Assembly (NCBI GenBank): GCA_014378085.1
Contig: JACMOJ010000223.1
Location: 1 to 5,416, forward strand
Direction of reading: 5' to 3'
DNA from: Burkholderiales bacterium
GTDB taxonomy: Bacteria > Pseudomonadota > Gammaproteobacteria > Burkholderiales > Usitatibacteraceae
DNA: 5,416 nt
Positions within the stretch are counted from its first letter, which is position 1. Each line of letters starts with the position of its first letter. The position numbers were made by a program, and so were the translations under genes. Below are positions 1 to 5,298 of the stretch, in pieces. The notes under the pieces were generated by a model. It did no database searches, was not told the origin of the DNA, and was given only the letters and a program-made list of their open reading frames with translations.

Positions 1-828
1 CTCGTAGCATTCTTTGTCGCTCATCGTAAAATTGGCAAGGGGCCCATCGGTGGCCGCGGCAGCCGCCTCAGCGAGCATCATCGTCAAGGTCGGCACACGT
101 TTGCAATGGCCGCCGGTGTAGGGTGATTTATCATCAATGGCGGTATTGATGAGGCCAATCAATGCCTCGAATAGCGTCTCGAGTTGATTGATGAGCATCC
201 GGTTGGTTAGTGCAATCGCCGCCTGCGACGCCAACGACTCTGCTAGACGCTGGTCTTCAAACGTAAATGGCGCTACTTTGCTTTCCTCATCAAGCGCGTT
301 AAGCAATTGCAACACGCCAATAATTTCGCCATCGTGATTCTTCATCGGGATCGTCAAAAATGACGTAGACCGATAACCTGTCTTTTTGTCGAACGCTCTT
401 GTGCCGGTGAAATCAAACCCATCGGCCGTGTAGGCGTCGGCGATATTGACCGTTTCATCGTGTAAGGCCGCATAGGCCGCAACCATGCTGTTGTTCGGTT
501 TGCCGTCTGCCGCGCGCAACGGAATTGGGTAGAACGGGACGGGAACGCCGGTCGTCCCACCCATCGCGATGTTGAGGCTGTCGTTGAGAACTATCTCAAA
601 CTTAAGCTTCTCATCTACCAGTCGATATAGCGTGCCACCATCTGCATTGGTGATTTTCTTTGCGGCCGTAAGAATGGTTTCCAGCAGCTTGTCGAGGTTC
701 TTTTCCGAACTGAGCGCAGCGCCGATACGATTTAGGTATTCCAGTGCCGTGAACATCCGTTCACCGCTGCGGGCACCGTCGTGGTCGTGACCGGGGCCGA
801 CTAAGCGGGCATCAGCGTGGGATTTCAT
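1..828 (-). CDS. GAF domain protein with HD-GYP-type phosphohydrolase domain (partial, C-terminus beyond window)
   Basis: An open frame runs from ATG at 828 to the window edge (276 codons, no stop), so the C-terminal part is missing. Residues about 30-210 form a GAF sensor domain with a clear core: F146-D-K-K-T-G-Y-R153, then a hydrophobic strand and GVLQLLNA. After a short helical linker, residues 232-252 (DDKSPYTGGHCKRV...) match the opening of HD/HD-GYP phosphohydrolase domains; H241 would be the first metal-binding histidine. The HD pair and the GYP motif lie outside the window. Known members of this architecture are usually predicted cyclic-di-GMP phosphodiesterases; activity here is inferred. 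The gene starts 16 bp after the secretion ATPase stop, so the two are probably cotranscribed. No good Shine-Dalgarno precedes the ATG, so translational coupling is possible. Met25 (codon 756-754) is an alternative start and also leaves the GAF domain intact. Confidence 0.85.
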   Translation of the reverse strand, partial: MKSHADARLVGPGHDHDGARSGERMFTALEYLNRIGAALSSEKNLDKLLETILTAAKKITNADGGTLYRLVDEKLKFEIVLNDSLNIAMGGTTGVPVPFYPIPLRAADGKPNNSMVAAYAALHDETVNIADAYTADGFDFTGTRAFDKKTGYRSTSFLTIPMKNHDGEIIGVLQLLNALDEESKVAPFTFEDQRLAESLASQAAIALTNRMLINQLETLFEALIGLINTAIDDKSPYTGGHCKRVPTLTMMLAEAAAAATDGPLANFTMSDKECYE

Positions 829-844
829 GGCGATCAGTGCAACG

Positions 845-3241
845 CTATTTCACACAAACGGTACGAACCTGCTTCATGTCAGTTAACCCCATCATGACTT
901 TTTCCATGCCGTCCATCTTCAAGGTTGACATCCCGTCCTCCACACACTTTACGAAGATTTGCGCAACACGGGCGCGCTCTTGAACAAGCTTCTTAATCGG
1001 GTCTGTCGCGACCATGAGTTCGTGAAGTCCGACGCGGCCTTTGTAACCCGATCCACCGCATGCATCACATCCGACCGGCTTGTACAAAGTGAGCTTGCTG
1101 TCCTTGCCGTACTCCTTCAACCAATACTCGTAGAGTTTTTTTGCCTCGCCTTGTGGGTCTTTGATCCATGGTTCCGTTTGGCGAAGATCTGACGTGTACT
1201 CCTGCATAAACTGCTTCATCTCGTCGCCGTCTGGCGTATATGGCGCTTTACATTTGCAGAGTCTTTTGGCGAGACGTTGGGCAAGGATACCGACCAGGGC
1301 GTCTGCGAAGTTGAACGGATCCATCCCCATATCTAGCAAACGGATAATGGCTTCTGGTGCTGAGTTTGTGTGCAACGTCGCGAATACCAAGTGACCTGTC
1401 AGCGATGCCTCAATGCCGATGTGTGTGGTCTCCGCATCACGCATCTCGCCGACCATAATGATGTCCGGGTCAGCGCGTAGAAACGCTTTCATCACCGCCG
1501 GGAAATCTACAACCTTTTTATTAACCTGCACTTGCCGCAGGCCCTTTTGGGTAATCTCGACCGGGTCTTCCGCCGTCCAAATCTTGGTATCTGGTTTATT
1601 TAAAGAACCCAGCACCGAGTGAAGTGTAGTGGTCTTGCCCGAACCAGTTGGTCCACAAACAAAAAACAATCCATACGGTTTTGAGATGGCAGCAACCAAG
1701 TTATTCTTGTTCTTGGTGGTAAGCCCCAGTTTGTCCAGCGGAATTGGCTCGCCCGCCGCCAAGATACGCATGACGATGTCTTCAACACCACCGGCAGTTG
1801 GGATAGTCGCAACGCGTAACTCAATATCGAGGGGACCGTATTTTTTGAACTTAATCTTGCCGTCTTGGGGTTTGCGTTTCTCGGAAATATCGAGATCACA
1901 CATGATCTTCAGGCGCGCAGCGAGTGCATTGCGATAGCTCGACGGGATTTCAATGTACGGCGCAAGCGATCCGTCTTTACGAAAACGAACGCCTGTCTTT
2001 CCTTTGCCCGGTAACGGCTCAATATGGATATCGGACGCGCCTTGATTGTAGGCGTCGATGATAATCTTGTTGACTAACTTAACCAACTCATTGTCAGCTG
2101 CGGCCGATACCTCGTCGCCGCCAGCGTCCTGCAATTCGGAATCGTCATCCATCCCTCTCAACATATCGCCGATGTCTTCTGTTGGAAGACCATCAGCACC
2201 GCCACCAAACAGCAAGCTTAGCGTTGAGACAAAATCTCGCGTGGTAGTGACTTTATAGACCACCTTTGATTTCGGAAAAATATTTTCGACCACACGTGAA
2301 CTCTTTACATGCTCAGGGTCGGTTGTCATGATCACGATGCCAGTCTTCGTGTCGTCAATCGGTATCCAGTTTGCTTGCTCGCAATATTCACGCTTCAGAT
2401 TCTTCAGCAGGTCAATCGGCTTGATGCGATCTGGTTTGTGCGGCTCGTACTCCACACCAAAGTACTTAGCCAATGCAGCACCAAGCGCAGCCTCCTTGAC
2501 TTGAAATTCATCAATCAGGATATCTTCTACATTCTTGTTTTTGCGCCGCGCCGTGCGGGTCGCAAGTTCAAGCTCCCCCTCCGAAATGATATTGTCAACC
2601 ACCAAATACTCAAACTTCGATTTGATCGCCGAGGGAATTTGTTGGCGAACCTTGAACGCAATGGCCAGTGTCTTAGCGAGCTCGACCAACCCTTCCTCTG
2701 CCAACTGCGGAAATGGAATGCCCGGCAGATGATTAATGACTTGGATCACACCGGCAAGATCGCCGCTACCCCCGCTTGAGTCGACACCCATGATGGGCGT
2801 CACCATCATCTGTTTGGTACGATATCCGGTTCGCTGGTCAACGGCCTTGAGAAAAGAAAGGTTCGGCGAAAAGCTTTTTAGCTCGGCATCTTCATAAACA
2901 TCCCTGATGTTCATGAAGCGCTTATTAAGAGCACAACAACCCGCAATCGAACTCTCCGAGAGCGGAAGCTTGATGTCTTTGAACGAATTTAGACCAGACT
3001 TAACTTTAGAAATAATTGCCGCGCCGTCCTCGGACATTGCGTAGATCGTTAGTCGATCCGCGTCAAACAATTGGCAGATATCACGCGCAACATCAAGCAT
3101 GATTTCGTCGACGTTGGTGGTCGAATGAATACGATTTGTTACTGCTTGCAATTTTTTCGAAAACGCTAATTTCGAAGACATGTCGGCGGGCTGCGAACTA
3201 TTAACTCCGGTTCCGATTTTGGGTTCAAGCACTGCGCTCAT
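845..3241 (-). CDS. GAF-fused PilB/GspE-type assembly ATPase (type IV pilus / type II secretion superfamily)
   Basis: This 798-residue protein is a hexameric secretion or pilus-extension motor ATPase with an extra sensor domain. Residues about 25-200 form a GAF domain (D135-Q-R-T-G-Y-R141, then GVIQVIN). Residues about 205-345 resemble the GspE/PilB N-terminal (MshEN-like) domain. The ATPase core follows: Asp box region ASDIHIEP (402-409), Walker A GPTGSGKT (530-537), Walker B DPDIIMVGEMRD (591-602) with catalytic glutamate E599, and a His box around TGHLVFATLHTNS (615-627). A cysteine zinc site is formed by C662, C664, C725 and C728; its first pair is CxC instead of the usual CxxC. PilB and GspE proteins are usually about 500-600 residues, and the GAF domain explains the excess. 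ATG at 3241 is chosen because GAGG lies 7 nt upstream. No platform protein, pilin or secretin gene is in the window, so pilus and type II secretion roles cannot be separated; the EMRD and His-box features argue against a PilT retraction ATPase only weakly. Confidence 0.93.
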   Translation of the reverse strand: MSAVLEPKIGTGVNSSQPADMSSKLAFSKKLQAVTNRIHSTTNVDEIMLDVARDICQLFDADRLTIYAMSEDGAAIISKVKSGLNSFKDIKLPLSESSIAGCCALNKRFMNIRDVYEDAELKSFSPNLSFLKAVDQRTGYRTKQMMVTPIMGVDSSGGSGDLAGVIQVINHLPGIPFPQLAEEGLVELAKTLAIAFKVRQQIPSAIKSKFEYLVVDNIISEGELELATRTARRKNKNVEDILIDEFQVKEAALGAALAKYFGVEYEPHKPDRIKPIDLLKNLKREYCEQANWIPIDDTKTGIVIMTTDPEHVKSSRVVENIFPKSKVVYKVTTTRDFVSTLSLLFGGGADGLPTEDIGDMLRGMDDDSELQDAGGDEVSAAADNELVKLVNKIIIDAYNQGASDIHIEPLPGKGKTGVRFRKDGSLAPYIEIPSSYRNALAARLKIMCDLDISEKRKPQDGKIKFKKYGPLDIELRVATIPTAGGVEDIVMRILAAGEPIPLDKLGLTTKNKNNLVAAISKPYGLFFVCGPTGSGKTTTLHSVLGSLNKPDTKIWTAEDPVEITQKGLRQVQVNKKVVDFPAVMKAFLRADPDIIMVGEMRDAETTHIGIEASLTGHLVFATLHTNSAPEAIIRLLDMGMDPFNFADALVGILAQRLAKRLCKCKAPYTPDGDEMKQFMQEYTSDLRQTEPWIKDPQGEAKKLYEYWLKEYGKDSKLTLYKPVGCDACGGSGYKGRVGLHELMVATDPIKKLVQERARVAQIFVKCVEDGMSTLKMDGMEKVMMGLTDMKQVRTVCVK

Positions 3242-3248
3242 CTGAGGG

Positions 3249-3252
3249 CCTC
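3249..3252 (-). promoter_or_regulatory. Shine-Dalgarno of the GAF-ATPase gene
   Basis: GAGG on the minus strand sits 7 nt before ATG 3241. It is the best ribosome-binding site in the window and supports that start over Met21. It lies within a small palindrome (GAGG-G-CCTC on the plus strand), but the one-base loop makes a hairpin there unlikely. Confidence 0.6.
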
Positions 3253-3271
3253 ATCTAGTCAAGCTCGCGGT

Positions 3272-3297
3272 GCCGCGTCACAAATTTGCGACGCAGC
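3272..3297 (-). other. Strong intergenic RNA hairpin upstream of the GAF-ATPase gene
   Basis: Minus-strand RNA can form an 11-bp stem closed by an AAUU loop (3286-3283). The outer arms GCUGCGUCGCA (3297-3287) and UGUGACGCGGC (3282-3272) pair throughout, with two G-U wobbles (3289/3280 and 3295/3274). On the plus strand the same positions would be A-C mismatches, so the structure fits RNA made in the direction of the genes. No U-run follows, so it is not a typical intrinsic terminator. It ends 20 nt before the Shine-Dalgarno of the ATPase gene. Possible roles are an mRNA-stability or processing element, a leader hairpin, or, as DNA, a 20-bp near-palindromic operator (3275-3294). Which of these applies is unknown. 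Confidence 0.6.
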
Positions 3298-3307
3298 TGT
3301 CGCCCTA

Positions 3308-3316
3308 AGTTTACCA
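3308..3316 (-). promoter_or_regulatory. Possible extended -10 promoter for the GAF-ATPase gene
   Basis: The minus strand reads TGG-TAAACT: a TGn extension followed by a 4/6 match to TATAAT. A start at about G3301 would place the 3272-3297 hairpin at the very 5' end of the leader. No convincing -35 box is present. This is a weak call; the gene could simply be read through from the phosphodiesterase gene 138 bp upstream. Confidence 0.25.
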
Positions 3317-3379
3317 ATAACGCGAGCATTACAAAGCGAAAAATCAGCCAACAACGCCGGTGGGGCAGTATCAGAACCG

Positions 3380-4144
3380 CTAGAACTTAAGGATCATGCC
3401 CTGCTCAAGCATCCTAGGACGCCATTTGCCTGCGTTTCGCCCAATTTCGCTCATCGTGAGGTTGACTTCACTAGGTTTTAGATGGGTGACAAGAATCTCA
3501 ACTGGCCGCGCCAGTTTTGCTAGCTCTTCGGCGAGCATGCTCGGGCACAGATGTTTTGAAGCAACCGCGATATCGTGTTCTTTATTGGGAAATGCGGTCT
3601 CAATGATCAGATATTTCAAATTCTTCGTAACGTTCGCAATCTGCCAGAGCGCATCGTTGGTGGTAGTGTCACCGCTAAAAATCAACCTCGCTTCACCGCT
3701 ATCGACCAAGTAGCCGACGGCTGGGACGACATGATTTGCCGGAATTGCCGTAAATTGACGTCCGTTCAACACGACCGGCTCCCCGACCTGTAGCGGCTCA
3801 TAGCGCATCGAAGGATTTTCTGGCGTCGGAATCACGGCAAAATCCGGCCATATTTTCCAGTTAAAAATATGATCTTTGATTACTTGCAGGGTTGCAGGTG
3901 TTGAGTGCAGCACCAACGGGGTGCTACGTAACCCCATCACCGTATCAATCAAAAACGGGATACTCGTGATGTGATCAAGGTGCGCGTGAGTAATAAAAAT
4001 ATGGTCAATCCGCGCTAACTCTTCGATCGACAAATCACCCACGCCGGTTCCCGCATCAATGAGGATATCGTCGTCAACTAGCAGCGACGTCGTGCGAAGA
4101 TCTCCGCCGATGCCACCACTGCAACCAAGAACTTTTATCTGCAT
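3380..4144 (-). CDS. Metallo-beta-lactamase-fold hydrolase, predicted class II cyclic-nucleotide phosphodiesterase
   Basis: This 254-residue protein starts MQIKVLGCSGGIG, typical of metallo-beta-lactamase phosphodiesterases. Metal-binding residues are visible: H53-A-H55-L-D57-H58, H138 (in ANHVVPAVGY), D159 (in FSGDTT), and the C-terminal histidines H198 (SKHLC) and H221 (THLKP). The HxHLDH motif followed by a hydrophobic helix fits class II 3',5'-cyclic-nucleotide phosphodiesterases (yeast PDE1, Vibrio CpdP), which are related to RNase Z. cAMP is the likely substrate but this is inferred. No signal peptide is seen, so it is probably cytoplasmic. The frame continues upstream to a GTG at 4204, adding 20 residues (MRSIIKKVVF...), but ATG 4144 is preferred because the family begins here and the predicted transcription start (about 4184) lies downstream of that GTG. 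No strong Shine-Dalgarno is seen for either start. An alternative function is another phosphodiesterase or nuclease of the same fold. Confidence 0.88.
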   Translation of the reverse strand: MQIKVLGCSGGIGGDLRTTSLLVDDDILIDAGTGVGDLSIEELARIDHIFITHAHLDHITSIPFLIDTVMGLRSTPLVLHSTPATLQVIKDHIFNWKIWPDFAVIPTPENPSMRYEPLQVGEPVVLNGRQFTAIPANHVVPAVGYLVDSGEARLIFSGDTTTNDALWQIANVTKNLKYLIIETAFPNKEHDIAVASKHLCPSMLAEELAKLARPVEILVTHLKPSEVNLTMSEIGRNAGKWRPRMLEQGMILKF

Positions 4145-4163
4145 GCGCCCGAGACCAAACGAA

Positions 4164-4204
4164 GTGCGGAGTTGGAATACTACCTTTTTTATTATGCTCC
4201 GCAC
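4164..4204. repeat. 8-bp inverted repeat flanking the predicted -10 box and start site
   Basis: GTGCGGAG (4164-4171) and CTCCGCAC (4197-4204) are exact reverse complements separated by 25 bp. The arms lie at about -13 to -20 and +14 to +21 of the predicted phosphodiesterase promoter, centre to centre 33 bp (about three helical turns). Because one arm is upstream of the start site, it cannot fold in a transcript from that promoter. It could be a pair of repressor half-sites, or chance. Confidence 0.45.
4184..4196 (-). promoter_or_regulatory. Predicted -10 box and transcription start of the phosphodiesterase gene
   Basis: The minus strand has CATAAT at 4196-4191 (5/6 match to TATAAT), then AAAAAA and a G at 4184 in the usual +1 position. 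The -35 position (CAGCAT, 17-bp spacer) matches TTGACA poorly, as expected for an activator-dependent promoter. The leader would be 40 nt to ATG 4144. Confidence 0.6.
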
Positions 4205-4217
4205 ATCGACGAAATGC

Positions 4218-4233
4218 TGTGAGTGATCTCACA
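4218..4233 (-). promoter_or_regulatory. CRP/Vfr-type operator, class II position
   Basis: TGTGAGTGATCTCACA contains both half-sites of the CRP consensus (TGTGA-N6-TCACA) without a mismatch. The arms extend one more pair (G/C). Its centre at 4225.5 is 41.5 bp upstream of the predicted start G4184, the class II activation position where CRP overlaps the -35 region. The downstream gene encodes a predicted cyclic-nucleotide phosphodiesterase, so cAMP-CRP would promote removal of its own ligand. The site is seen directly; regulation is inferred, and it requires that the organism encodes a CRP or Vfr homologue. Confidence 0.75.
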
Positions 4234-4287
4234 CAGCAAACCAAGCGCCTATCCGGCAAATGCGGACTGCGCAACGCTGAATTGCGA

Positions 4288-4310
4288 TAAAAGAAACACC
4301 TCAACGTGTT
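4288..4310 (-). terminator. Weak terminator candidate after the FHA gene
   Basis: Minus-strand RNA gives AACAC (4310-4306), a 6-nt loop and GTGTT (4299-4295), followed by UCUUUUAU. The stem is only 5 bp and A/U-rich, so the call is tentative. Its position, between the FHA gene and the CRP site, is where the upstream transcript would be expected to end. Confidence 0.3.
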
Positions 4311-4375
4311 GTGGGGCTCAATTAGGCGCAGTGGAGCACACGGTAAGTGGCGTTGGAAAGCGGCTTCTAGTGAGA

Positions 4376-4413
4376 GGCCTTAATCTAACGGCCTTAATCT
4401 AACGGCCTTAATC
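4376..4413. repeat. 14-bp tandem repeat, 2.7 copies
   Basis: GGCCTTAATCTAAC occurs at 4376-4389 and 4390-4403, and its first ten bases again at 4404-4413, all without mismatch. The array begins 8 bp beyond the FHA stop codon and is non-coding. The rest of the gap to the CRP site (4239-4375) holds only the weak terminator candidate; I see no gene there. Confidence 0.9.
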
Positions 4414-4421
4414 CGGCGGCT

Positions 4422-5252
4422 TTACGGTTTAAAGAAAAACTCCATCTTTACCCCCGCGATTTCGATCAAGTCATGATCATTGAGCTGTTGCGCCTGGCCG
4501 CCAAGTCCGGTCCCATTGATTGTTGGGAACGATGTGCCTTCAACGTGGGTGATAAAAAAGCCGTTGGGTCGCCGCGTGATCACCGCCACCTGTACACCTG
4601 GCTTGCCAATGGTGGTCAAGTTCTTCACAAGGTCGAGCGTGCGCCCAGCTGCCGCGCCGGACAAGACCTGAATAGCAGCCTCGCGCACAGCCGACGCTGC
4701 GGGTGCAGGCGACGCCGCTGGTGCCGCAGTCGGTGCTGCCTTAGCAGCAGACGCTGTAGGCACCGGCGGAGGCACCATACTCGCTGACATCGGGCGCATA
4801 TTGGTATGTGTGTCAGACAACGATGCGCCACCGGGCCCCGCTGGGGAAGGAGCTGGAGAGGGGGGAAGAGATGTGGAAGGGGAAGGTGCTGCCATTGGCG
4901 CTGGGGCCGATGGCCTGCGGATAATCATCGTACGCTCAAAATCGGCAGCGGCGCTTTGCACCGGCGTGTCGTTGAAGTACTTCAACTTGTGCTTGCCGAT
5001 TTCAATGACGTCGTTGTTTTGAAGAAAGTGCTTTTTGATTGGCTTGCCGTTGACCAAGGTGCCGTTAGTCGAGTTCAGGTCCTCGATGAACGAATCATTG
5101 AGAATCGTGATGATGGCTGCGTGTTCCCCCGAAACAGCTAGGTTGTCCACCTGAATATCGTTGTGAGGTTTCCGCCCAAGTGTCGTTCGCTCCTTTGCGA
5201 GCGAAATCTCTTTCAACACAGTTCCATCGACGCTCAAAATCAGTTTTGCCAT
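4422..5252 (-). CDS. FHA domain protein with second, degenerate FHA-like domain
   Basis: This 276-residue protein should bind phosphothreonine peptides in the cytoplasm. The N-terminal FHA domain (residues 5-95) keeps the key residues: G26-R27, S41 and H44 (in SGEHAAI), and N63-G64 (in STNGTLVNG). Residues about 112-190 are a Pro/Ala/Ser-rich flexible linker. Residues 194-276 look like a second FHA fold: IGKPGVQVAVITRR, PTINGT (N246-G247) and LIEIAGVKMEFF. There the first-domain GR is GK (G216-K217) and the Ser/His pair is absent, so phosphopeptide binding is doubtful. Between domains, FERTMIIRRP (105-114) contains T108, a possible kinase target. The gene follows a PP2C phosphatase by 46 bp and is probably cotranscribed with it, so the FHA protein is likely a reader in a Ser/Thr phosphorylation pathway; the kinase is not in the window. 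ATG 5252 has AGGG 8 nt upstream. No membrane segment or signal peptide is seen. Confidence 0.9.
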   Translation of the reverse strand: MAKLILSVDGTVLKEISLAKERTTLGRKPHNDIQVDNLAVSGEHAAIITILNDSFIEDLNSTNGTLVNGKPIKKHFLQNNDVIEIGKHKLKYFNDTPVQSAAADFERTMIIRRPSAPAPMAAPSPSTSLPPSPAPSPAGPGGASLSDTHTNMRPMSASMVPPPVPTASAAKAAPTAAPAASPAPAASAVREAAIQVLSGAAAGRTLDLVKNLTTIGKPGVQVAVITRRPNGFFITHVEGTSFPTINGTGLGGQAQQLNDHDLIEIAGVKMEFFFKP

Positions 5253-5260
5253 GGTCGTAA

Positions 5261-5264
5261 CCCT
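5261..5264 (-). promoter_or_regulatory. Shine-Dalgarno of the FHA gene
   Basis: AGGG on the minus strand, 8 nt before ATG 5252, supports the chosen start. The 46-bp space to the phosphatase stop shows no terminator, in keeping with cotranscription. Confidence 0.5.
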
Positions 5265-5298
5265 AGAAAAAATCGTTGCGTTGATTCATCGGTTCGCA

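Noticed and set aside
845..3241. Assigning the ATPase a specific symbol (pilB or gspE)
   Set aside because: Neither a pilin, platform protein nor secretin gene is present, and the GAF fusion is not typical of either named protein.
3244..3252. Palindrome GAGGGCCTC hiding the ribosome-binding site of the ATPase
   Set aside because: The loop would be a single base, which is not sterically possible; four-base arms are expected by chance.
3275..3294. Near-palindrome upstream of the GAF-ATPase as a second CRP site
   Set aside because: It contains TCACA and TGCGA, but in the outward order (TCACA-N4-TGCGA), not TGTGA-N6-TCACA. It does not fit the CRP or FNR consensus; it is reported as an RNA hairpin instead.
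3340..3363. Terminator after the phosphodiesterase gene
   Set aside because: The minus strand has TGATTTTTC, but the preceding stem is only CCA/TGG plus one further pair around a mismatch, too weak to call.
4244..4275. REP-like element (GCGCCTATCCGGC...)
   Set aside because: It recalls enterobacterial REP sequences, but there is only one copy in the window and the internal stem is four base pairs.
4473..5141. Several plus-strand open frames opposite the FHA gene
   Set aside because: They overlap a clear FHA gene, have low-complexity Arg/Gly/Cys-rich translations and lack recognisable domains; they are shadows of the G+C-rich linker.
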